Shown one piece after another: positions 55,890-64,000 of a stretch of 64,000 nucleotides of DNA (position 1 is the stretch's first letter; every line of letters starts with the position of its first letter). The stretch is from Ferrigenium kumadai (GTDB taxonomy: Bacteria > Pseudomonadota > Gammaproteobacteria > Burkholderiales > Gallionellaceae). Both the position numbers and the translations under genes were made by a program. The notes beneath the pieces were generated by a model. That model had not been told where the DNA came from, did not search any database, and saw only the letters and a program-made list of their open reading frames with translations. Where the stretch lies: positions 2,046,001 through 2,110,000 of the forward strand of contig NZ_AP019536.1 in the NCBI RefSeq assembly GCF_018324385.1. Reading direction: 5' to 3'.

Positions 55890-55920
55890 AGCGGGGAGTT
55901 TTTAACAACTCCCCGCTTTC
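55890..55920 (+). terminator. Rho-independent terminator after the first small peptide
   Basis: Perfect 11-bp stem AGCGGGGAGTT / AACTCCCCGCT, 6-base loop, then TTCTCC, starting 12 bases after the stop. Confidence 0.85.
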
Positions 55921-55986
55921 TCCTCTCCAGCCTCCCCCGTTGCCTATGGGTCTACCCATCGGGCTCGCCGTGCATTTACAAAATGC

Positions 55987-56014
55987 TTGCCATAAAAAAT
56001 AACTGTGCTAGGAT
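55987..56014 (+). promoter_or_regulatory. Predicted promoter of the second small peptide
   Basis: TTGCCA (55987-55992), 16-base spacer, TAGGAT (56009-56014) with an extended -10 TGC in front. The surrounding ACAAAATGCTTG resembles ACAAAAATGCTTG at 55672-55684, before the first copy, so the duplication probably included the upstream region. Confidence 0.6.
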
Positions 56015-56067
56015 TCGAATACCCATTTCGTTGTTGTGTTTAACCTAGTTCTCTCGGGAGGAGAAAA

Positions 56068-56166
56068 ATGTCGTACATCGCTGACTTGGTATCAATTGGC
56101 GCTAGCCTGTTTGTTGTAAGCTTTGCTCTGTGGATGGTGAAGCAGCTTTTCACAGACAACAAGTAA
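56068..56166 (+). CDS. 32-residue single-pass membrane peptide, paralogue 2
   Basis: ATG 56068 follows CGGGAGGAGAAAA, a near-ideal ribosome-binding sequence. The peptide begins MSYIADLVSIGASLFVV, continues SFALWMVKQLF and ends TDNK. It shares M-S-x-I-A-D-x-x-S-I-G-x-x-L-F-x-V-x-F-A-x-W-x-x-x-Q-L-F with paralogue 1. One predicted membrane helix with a polar C-terminus. It has its own promoter and terminator, so the two copies can be expressed separately. Function unknown. Confidence 0.83.
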   Translation: MSYIADLVSIGASLFVVSFALWMVKQLFTDNK

Positions 56167-56189
56167 ATCGAAGTTGCACAGCACCAAAT

Positions 56190-56219
56190 AAAAAACTCCA
56201 GCCTAGGCTGGAGTTTTTT
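56190..56219 (+). terminator. Rho-independent terminator after the second small peptide
   Basis: Perfect palindrome AAAAAACTCCAGCCT / AGGCTGGAGTTTTTT. The A and T runs on both sides let it also serve the tRNA gene arriving on the minus strand. Confidence 0.92.
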
Positions 56220-56232
56220 ATTTCTGCTTGTT

Positions 56233-56309
56233 TGGTGGTGATAGGTGGATTTGAACCACCGACCCCAGCATTATGAGTGCTGTGCTCTAACCAACTGAGC
56301 TATATCACC
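56233..56309 (-). tRNA. tRNA-Met (CAT)
   Basis: 77 bases including an encoded CCA. The acceptor stem GGTGATA / TATCACC, D arm AGCTCAGTTGGTTAGAGC, anticodon loop CTCATAA (anticodon complement at 56273-56275), variable loop and T arm GGTTCAAATCC are all well formed. CAT can also be a lysidine-modified Ile tRNA or initiator; the A-U-rich 5' stem end that pairs properly and the lack of the initiator's G-C anticodon-stem triplet favour elongator Met. Confidence 0.93.
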
Positions 56310-56340
56310 GCGAAGAGCGCGGCATTCTCCAGATTTCCGC

Positions 56341-57072
56341 CTACCTTGTCAATGCACATGGCACTTTCTTTAGCTCGCTTCCGGAAAAATCCTTCTGCAT
56401 CGCCGTCAATTTGGCTTCAGCTGTGCCATCCAGCCCATTCAGCACAAATACGGTCATCTTGAGTTTGCTGGCGCGCTCACCGATCTGGGCCGAGCGCACA
56501 TCCTTGGCGCGCAGCCCTTCCAGGAAGCTCTGCGCCGCCTCCTGAGTCTTGAATACACCGAGCGAAATGGCATGCAACCAGGGTCCCGCATCCGGCACGA
56601 CAAAATACTCCTCGATGCCGCGCGCCTTGAGCTGTGCGATCTTCTGCGCGACCGCAGCTTTGTCCTTGAGCGGGGGGATGTACACCCAATAGCCGATGCT
56701 TTGTTCGACCTGGCGCTGATTCAGCCGATCCCCAAGCCGCAAGGCCCCTAAGGCCGCCGTCGCCCGTTTCAAGTCCGCGCCTGAAAACTCCCCCCATTCC
56801 ATGCAGGCCAGCATATCGAGCTTGGTCGATGCGCGAAGGGCCGGTGTCACTTCGACCGGCGCCGGGACTGCCACAGGCGCCGAGGCGGGAACAGAGGCCG
56901 GTAAGGCTGCGACTGGCGCGCTCTGCGGCATATCCGCCAGGCGGATCTTCTCAGCATTCAGCGGGGGTTGCGGCTGCGCCGCCTGTTCGTCGCCAGCCAT
57001 CAGCCCGCCCCACTGCATCACCGCGAAGAAAATCACATTCCCCAGCAACAGAATCCAGAATAACGTCCTCAT
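56341..57072 (-). CDS. SPOR-domain membrane protein
   Basis: 243 residues: N-terminal helix (LFWILLLGNVIFFAVMQWGG), Pro/Ala/Val-rich periplasmic linker (about 55-80), and a SPOR domain (about 125-205, YWVYIPPLKDKAAVAQKIAQ, GVFKTQEAAQSFLEGLRAKG-like segment). SPOR domains bind denuded glycan strands at the division septum. ATG 57072 overlaps the coaX stop; it closes a birA-coaX-SPOR string seen in other betaproteobacteria. Confidence 0.86.
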   Translation of the reverse strand: MRTLFWILLLGNVIFFAVMQWGGLMAGDEQAAQPQPPLNAEKIRLADMPQSAPVAALPASVPASAPVAVPAPVEVTPALRASTKLDMLACMEWGEFSGADLKRATAALGALRLGDRLNQRQVEQSIGYWVYIPPLKDKAAVAQKIAQLKARGIEEYFVVPDAGPWLHAISLGVFKTQEAAQSFLEGLRAKDVRSAQIGERASKLKMTVFVLNGLDGTAEAKLTAMQKDFSGSELKKVPCALTR

Positions 57073-57794
57073 CACTCGCTCGCTTCCTGTGCGATTAACA
57101 AAATCCCTTGCAGGACCAGATTATCCACGACGAGCAGCGGAAGGTTAAGGTGCTCGCGCAGGATTTCCGCAGCCCCGCCGCCCAGCACCACGGGCGCGCC
57201 CGCATCGTCCAGCAGCGCATGCTGCCGCCCGATCGCGCCGCAACTGGCCTGGATCGCCCCGCTGAACAGCGCATCGGCAGTATTTTTCGGGAACGCAGCA
57301 TAGCTACCCTGCGCAAGTCTGATCCGTGCGGTTGACGCCGACAGGCTGCGCTGCATCAGCACCATCCCCGGCAGTATCAGCCCACCAAGGAACTCGCCCG
57401 TCGCCGACAAGGCATCTACCGTGGTCGCCGTGCCGCTGTTCACCACCAGACACCCCCGGCCTGCCAGATGCCATGCCGCAATCAGGGCGGCCCAGCGGTC
57501 GCTGCCCAGTTGCGCTGGATCGTCATAGCCGTTGCGCACGCCGCATTGCATTGTGCGGGCGACGATGAAGTGTGGCTCACCATGCTGCCCCACACGAAGC
57601 TCGCGGATATGCCGCGCCACCGTTTCGCCGGCGACATTGCTCACCCAGATCTGACGCACCTCGCCGACATCGGCCAGCTGCTGCGACAATTCCTCCGCCC
57701 GCTCGGTCGGCGAATCGCCCCTGCGCAGCCATTCATCCCCGCTCACCAGGGCCCATTTGATGCGTGTGTTGCCTGCGTCGAGCAGCAGCCTCAT
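57072..57794 (-). CDS. coaX: Type III pantothenate kinase
   Basis: First step of coenzyme A synthesis. 240 residues. LLLDAGNTRIKWALV is the phosphate loop, YDDPAQLGSDRWAALIAA and LVVNSGTATTVDAL the pantothenate/ATP motifs, and GGLILPGMVLM follows. Type III kinases need a monovalent cation and are insensitive to CoA feedback. The start overlaps birA (ATGA). Confidence 0.95.
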   Translation of the reverse strand: MRLLLDAGNTRIKWALVSGDEWLRRGDSPTERAEELSQQLADVGEVRQIWVSNVAGETVARHIRELRVGQHGEPHFIVARTMQCGVRNGYDDPAQLGSDRWAALIAAWHLAGRGCLVVNSGTATTVDALSATGEFLGGLILPGMVLMQRSLSASTARIRLAQGSYAAFPKNTADALFSGAIQASCGAIGRQHALLDDAGAPVVLGGGAAEILREHLNLPLLVVDNLVLQGILLIAQEASE

Positions 57795-58777
57795 CGCAGT
57801 CCTCCCACTTCACCTGAATTGAACTGGCGCAGCCCCTGCGCGGTTTCCACGCACAGCTCGCCGGAATCGCTCACACCGCATGCGATTCCGCTGACTATTT
57901 GGCCATCCGGCATGCGTAATTGAATCGTCTTCTGCTGGTGCACATGGTATCGCTCCCACTCGTCGCGCAATGCGGCGAACCCGTCCTGCGCGAACTGCTG
58001 CAGGACAGCCGCCAGTTCGCGCAGCAGAGCTGCCAGCAACTGGTTGCGCGATGGCATGTTACCGCACACTTCGTCCAAGGCGCTGGCGGGCTGATCGATC
58101 TGCCGCTCAAGCTGCACAGACAGAGTGCAGTTGAGGCCGATGCCGATCACCACCGCACTCGGGCCGAGCATGTCGCCCTGCGCCTCGATCAATACGCCCG
58201 CCAGCTTGCCCTGATCGGTCAGGACGTCGTTCGGCCATTTCAGCTTCACGCCTTGCGCCCCGAATTCATTCAACGCGCGCACGATCGCCACGCCCACCGC
58301 CAGGCTCAGCCCGGACAGCGCGTTCAGGCCGCACTCGAAGCGCCACAACAGCGAAAAGGTCAGCGCATTGCCCAGCCCGGAATGCCAGGCGCGCCCCAGT
58401 CGTCCGCGCCCCGCGGTCTGCAATTCCACCGCCAGCACGCTGCCGCTTGCAGCATTCGCCGCGGCGCGCTGCAGCAGCAAGGCATTGCTGGAAGTCGCCT
58501 GTGCCAGCACCTCGATGTCGAAGCGAGTCGCCTCCTTGCCCAGCAAGCGCAGGATCTCGTCGCGCTCCAGGCGTTGCCAGGGACGGGCCAGCCGGTAACC
58601 CCGCCCGCGGATGCGCTGCAGTTCTATGCCGTATTCCGCCACGCTTTCCAGCGCATTGAACACGCTGGCACGCGACAGGCCGAATTGCTGCGCCAGCGCT
58701 TCGCCGGAATGGAACTCCCCATCCGCCAGCAGCTCCAGCAGCCGCCAGGTACGCGCCTGGACCGAATCCGCATTCAT
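57791..58777 (-). CDS. birA: Biotin-[acetyl-CoA-carboxylase] ligase and biotin repressor BirA
   Basis: 328 residues: N-terminal winged helix (WRLLELLADGEFHSGEALAQQFGLSRASVFNALESV), so it may also repress biotin genes, then the ligase with ATSSNALLLQ, QTAGRGRLGRAWHS (biotinyl-AMP loop), LKWPNDVLTDQGKLAGVLIEAQ and a C-terminal SH3-like domain. ATG 58777 overlaps the stop of the patatin-like gene. Good length match to bifunctional BirA. Confidence 0.94.
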   Translation of the reverse strand: MNADSVQARTWRLLELLADGEFHSGEALAQQFGLSRASVFNALESVAEYGIELQRIRGRGYRLARPWQRLERDEILRLLGKEATRFDIEVLAQATSSNALLLQRAAANAASGSVLAVELQTAGRGRLGRAWHSGLGNALTFSLLWRFECGLNALSGLSLAVGVAIVRALNEFGAQGVKLKWPNDVLTDQGKLAGVLIEAQGDMLGPSAVVIGIGLNCTLSVQLERQIDQPASALDEVCGNMPSRNQLLAALLRELAAVLQQFAQDGFAALRDEWERYHVHQQKTIQLRMPDGQIVSGIACGVSDSGELCVETAQGLRQFNSGEVGGLR

Positions 58778-59940
58778 TGCGGCATCCCCTCGTCCCGATG
58801 GGCACGCACTTCGAAAAAGCGCGCGATCTCGTCGCGGCGCTGCATCGCATCGCGGTAACCGAGATCGATCAGCGCGCTGCAATATTTTTTCTCGGACAAC
58901 AGGAAGCTGACCAGCGTCGCATTGCCACTTTGCTTCCCTGCGCCGGCCAGACGCAGCAGCATGCGTATCGTCCAGGGCAGGTCGTGGGCATGGCTTGCGG
59001 CGATCTTGTCGATGGATTCGCTGGGCGAGATCACCAGCATCTCGACGTGCTTCAGGCCAGTGCGCTGACGCATATCCTCCGGCATCATCGAAACCAGGCG
59101 ATTGACGGTCTGCACCCGCTCCAGGTCGACTTCCATGCTGTCGAGGAAAATGCTGTTCAACGCATGCCCGGCGATCTGCGCCAGCGAGGGATATTCGCTG
59201 CCATCCGGGTGCCGGCCTTGCTCGAGGCCGTCATTGGTGGAACCGACCACCAGGATGCGCGTCGCGCCCAGATGCAGCGCGGAACTGATCGGCGCGATCT
59301 GGCGCATCGACCCGTCGCCGAAGTATTCGCGGTTGATCAGGGTCGCGGGAAAGATGAACGGGATCGCAGAAGAGGCCAGCAAATGCCTGTTATCGATGCG
59401 CGTCGGCACGCCGATCCGCCGGGTTCGCCGCCATGGCGCGATCTCATCCACGCCCTGGTAGAACGTGACGGATTGCCCGGAACCGTAGCCGGATGCCGTG
59501 ATGCTCAAAGCGCGCAACCGACCGGCATCGATGTGCGGTTGTATCTTGTCGCAGGGCAGGATCTCATCCAGCAACTCGGCCAAGGGCGAGTTGTCGAGCA
59601 AGGATATCTGCTTGAGTTTGTTGATCCCCAAGCCGCTCAGGATCATCCCTGCCAGCCACAACATGGTGTTGTTGAACACGCCGACCACATCGGTGCGGTA
59701 GATCTGGTTGGCGTGGAAATTCTTCCAGATGTTGTTGAGGTAGCCCACCCCCTTGCGGAAGTTCTGCGCGTTCACCGCGATGGTCGCGGCATTGAGTGCA
59801 CCGGCCGAGGTGCCGCAGATCACCGGAAAGGGGTTATGCGCGCGGCGTGGCAGGAGTTCGGCGATCGCCTTGAGCACGCCGACCTGATAGGCGGCGCGCG
59901 CGCCGCCGCCGGTGAGTATCAGTCCGACGCGCTCTTCCAT
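58774..59940 (-). CDS. Patatin-like phospholipase
   Basis: 388 residues. The oxyanion loop GGGARAAYQVGVL, the nucleophile CGTSAGALNA and the catalytic Asp in YFGDGSMRQIAPISSAL give the complete patatin Ser-Asp dyad. The second half is helical and basic with no signal peptide; it probably acts on membrane phospholipids from the cytoplasmic side. ATG 59940 preferred to GTG 59946. Coupled to birA. Confidence 0.9.
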   Translation of the reverse strand: MEERVGLILTGGGARAAYQVGVLKAIAELLPRRAHNPFPVICGTSAGALNAATIAVNAQNFRKGVGYLNNIWKNFHANQIYRTDVVGVFNNTMLWLAGMILSGLGINKLKQISLLDNSPLAELLDEILPCDKIQPHIDAGRLRALSITASGYGSGQSVTFYQGVDEIAPWRRTRRIGVPTRIDNRHLLASSAIPFIFPATLINREYFGDGSMRQIAPISSALHLGATRILVVGSTNDGLEQGRHPDGSEYPSLAQIAGHALNSIFLDSMEVDLERVQTVNRLVSMMPEDMRQRTGLKHVEMLVISPSESIDKIAASHAHDLPWTIRMLLRLAGAGKQSGNATLVSFLLSEKKYCSALIDLGYRDAMQRRDEIARFFEVRAHRDEGMPQ

Positions 59941-59947
59941 GTGCACG

Positions 59948-60181
59948 CTATTCGACTTCGGCCTTCACCGACTCCAGCGCGTCCTTCAGCGTCTCTTCTG
60001 GCAGCGCATTCAGCGCCTGGGACAGTACCTCCGCCGCATTTACCGCGCCATCCGGCAAACTCTTCTCATCGGTGTTCGCCACCAGCACTGCAGCCGCGCC
60101 GACCACCTTGAGCAGACGTGCGCGCTCGGCCATCAGCATCTCGATCTCATTGCTGAGCATTTCAACCTCTTGCTTGTTCAT
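59948..60181 (-). CDS. Small hypothetical helical protein
   Basis: 77 residues: a coiled-coil start (KQEVEMLSNEIEMLMAERARLLKVVGAAAVLV) and an acidic helical C-terminus (LSQALNALPEETLKDALESVKAEVE). AGGAGA precedes the ATG. It sits nine bases after maeB and eight before the patatin gene, so it is part of that transcript. No family recognised. Confidence 0.75.
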   Translation of the reverse strand: MNKQEVEMLSNEIEMLMAERARLLKVVGAAAVLVANTDEKSLPDGAVNAAEVLSQALNALPEETLKDALESVKAEVE

Positions 60182-60190
60182 CGTGCTCTC

Positions 60191-62377
<2,187 letters not shown>

Positions 62378-62422
62378 TTATTCCTCGAATATCGAACAGT
62401 TATCGGATTATAGCTTGTTGAC

Positions 62423-64000
62423 TCAACGCATAGCCGCCAGCATCTTTTCCAGCCGCTTCACCGACACGATCACCGGGGTCTTCAGTTCCTGCGCGAACAA
62501 CGACACGCGCAGCTCCTGCAGCAACCATGCGAACTCGTCCATGCGCGGGTCGGGCTTTCCCTGCTGCGCCTGGCGCTGTTTCTGCAACGCCTGCAACAGG
62601 GGCTGCATCTGGCTCATGCACTGCGCATCGCGCACCGGGTTGCTGCGCAGCTTCTCGATGCGCAGACTGATGGCTTTAAGGTAGCGCGGCACATGCTGCA
62701 GGCGCTCATAGGCCGTCGCAGCGACGAAGCGCTTGTGGCATAAGCCTTCCAGCTGCGCGCGCACGTCCTGTGCAGCCTGGGCATGTGCCTTGATCTGCGG
62801 CAGGCTCTTCTGCACCGCCTGGTATTCGTTGAGGATGTTGCCGACCAGCCGCGCGATCTCCTGCGCGATCAGCAGCAGGCGGTTCTTCGCCTCCTTGCCG
62901 CGCGCGGTGAACTCCGCCTCGTTCGACGGCAAGGGATCGTTCAGGCAGCAGCGATCGAATGTGAGCGCGAGTATCTGCTGCTGCAACTCCTGCTGGGTGC
63001 CGAACGGCATGAACAGCATGAACAGTTTCTGCGCATCCGGCAGGTTCTTCTCCAGATATTTCACCTGCTCTTTCAACAGCAGCATGAACAGGCGGCGCAG
63101 CCCGCCGCGATGCGCCACCTGCGCCGCCTCGCGCGTATCGAAGGCGCGCAGCACCACCGCGTCCCCATCGTCCACCAGCGCGTTAAACAGTGTGACGTTC
63201 TGGCCGGCGCGCCTCACTTCGCGCGTCTCGGCGAATGCACCGAAACTCCACGATGTGTATCGTTGCTCCGCGGCGGCATCACCCTCGCCCTTCTCTTCCG
63301 CCGCTGCCGCGACTGCGACAGGGGCGACGCGCGAAGCCAGCTCGCCGTGCAGTTGCGCGAAATTGCGCGACATGCCGAGCTGACGGCCGTGCTCGTCGAT
63401 CACGCGGAAGTTCATCAACAGGTGCGGCGGCAGTTGCTCGAGGCGGAACGCGTCCAGCGGAACGTCGACCTGTTTCTGCTCGCGGATGTAGCGCGCCAGA
63501 GCGGACAACAGCGCAGTGTTGGACGGCTGCACCTCGCGACAGAAGGCCGCTGCAAATTCGGGCACAGGCACCATATGCCGGCGCAGCCGCTGTGGCAGCG
63601 TCTTGATCAGCTGCTGTACTTTCTCCGCCAGCAGGCCGGGCACCAGCCACTCGCAGCGCGTAGCGCTCACCTGGTTGATGAGTGCGAGCGGCACGCTGAA
63701 TGTGATGCCGTCGTCGCTCTTGCCAGGCGAGAAGTTGTAGCCCAGTGCGAAACTGACGTTGTCTATCTTCAGTTGCGGCGGGAACTGGTCGGTCGTGATA
63801 CCTGCCGCCTCATGGCGCATCAGGTCGTCCTTCTTCAGGTACAACAGCTTCGCGTTGTCGCGCTCCGCCTCTTTGCGCCAATGCTCAAACGTCGCACCCT
63901 TATGGATGTCCGCAGGGAGGCGGCTGTCGTAAAAGGCAAAGATCAGCTCGTCGTCCACCAGCACGTCGGGGCGGCGCGCCTTGTGTTCCAGCGCCTCGAT
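62423..64000 (-). CDS. hrpA: ATP-dependent RNA helicase HrpA, C-terminal part
   Basis: 525 residues are visible and the frame is open to the window edge. The sequence is the long C-terminal region (DUF3418) of Hrp[71 protein letters not shown], and [24 protein letters not shown]. The helicase motor lies outside the window. HrpA rescues stalled ribosomes in E. coli. Confidence 0.92.
   Translation of the reverse strand: MEALEHKARRPDVLVDDELIFAFYDSRLPADIHKGATFEHWRKEAERDNAKLLYLKKDDLMRHEAAGITTDQFPPQLKIDNVSFALGYNFSPGKSDDGITFSVPLALINQVSATRCEWLVPGLLAEKVQQLIKTLPQRLRRHMVPVPEFAAAFCREVQPSNTALLSALARYIREQKQVDVPLDAFRLEQLPPHLLMNFRVIDEHGRQLGMSRNFAQLHGELASRVAPVAVAAAAEEKGEGDAAAEQRYTSWSFGAFAETREVRRAGQNVTLFNALVDDGDAVVLRAFDTREAAQVAHRGGLRRLFMLLLKEQVKYLEKNLPDAQKLFMLFMPFGTQQELQQQILALTFDRCCLNDPLPSNEAEFTARGKEAKNRLLLIAQEIARLVGNILNEYQAVQKSLPQIKAHAQAAQDVRAQLEGLCHKRFVAATAYERLQHVPRYLKAISLRIEKLRSNPVRDAQCMSQMQPLLQALQKQRQAQQGKPDPRMDEFAWLLQELRVSLFAQELKTPVIVSVKRLEKMLAAMR

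Noticed and set aside
56233..56309. An integration site or island at the tRNA-Met gene
   Set aside because: No integrase gene, no duplicated tRNA 3' end and no composition change beside the tRNA.

Overview
This 64 kb window is a dense, GC-rich stretch of bacterial chromosome that looks like core genome of a betaproteobacterium, most likely of the Nitrosomonadales/Gallionellaceae kind. The grounds are the gene neighbourhoods (rnfABCDGE-nth followed by a DUF1841 gene, miaB-phoH-ybeY-corC-lnt, dacC-ybeD-lipB-lipA, argB-HAD-slmA, regBA), the lysine/alanine-rich AlgP-like protein, and protein sequences of betaproteobacterial flavour. The taxonomic call is an inference from reading; no search was run. 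Genes are tightly packed with many 1-4 nt start/stop overlaps. There is one tRNA, no rRNA, no CRISPR array, no prophage and no intact insertion sequence.

Layout. 1-3.6 kb: end of a membrane protein, pyrD, srkA and two uncharacterised genes. 3.8-12 kb: potassium importer kup, then the Rnf membrane electron-transfer operon with nth and a DUF1841 gene. 12-19 kb: a large PAS/GGDEF/EAL c-di-GMP protein, a DUF2934 protein, a Ca2+/H+ antiporter and DAHP synthase. 19-20 kb: one low-GC gene of unknown function next to a palindromic repeat. 20-25 kb: slmA, a HAD nucleotidase, argB, a periplasmic copper chaperone divergent from the redox two-component system regBA. 25-32 kb: HDOD and CZB signalling proteins, D-Ala carboxypeptidase, D-amino-acid transaminase, lipoate genes, a TPR protein and a small cytochrome c behind an FNR-type promoter. 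32-42 kb: RNase II, a TonB-like protein, aroE, mtgA, mgtE, a histone-H1-like repeat protein, lptM-lysA, cyaY and an acyl-CoA ligase. 42-56 kb (nearly all minus strand): a YgjP-like protease, plsC, gmhB, glyQS, a secreted Tgl-like transglutaminase candidate, lnt and the corC-ybeY-phoH-miaB cluster. 55.6-56.3 kb: two tandem paralogous genes for 30- and 32-residue membrane peptides, then tRNA-Met. 56-64 kb: SPOR protein, coaX, birA, patatin-like lipase, maeB and the 3' part of hrpA.

How it works together. Much of the window serves envelope and redox biology: Rnf, RegBA, PCu(A)C and the FNR-box cytochrome point to respiration adjusted to oxygen and redox state; DacC, Dat, MtgA, Lnt, PlsC, GmhB and the TPR/SPOR proteins serve wall and outer-membrane synthesis; LipB/LipA, BirA and CoaX make cofactors.

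The most unusual items are (1) the twin tiny membrane peptides, each with its own start signals and terminator, the first behind an elaborate control region with two dyads and a pair of direct repeats; (2) the secreted Tgl-like protein; (3) the low-GC membrane/coiled-coil gene at 19 kb; and (4) several families of short palindromic repeats that sit exactly on the stop codons of slmA, lipB, aroE, cyaY and corC.
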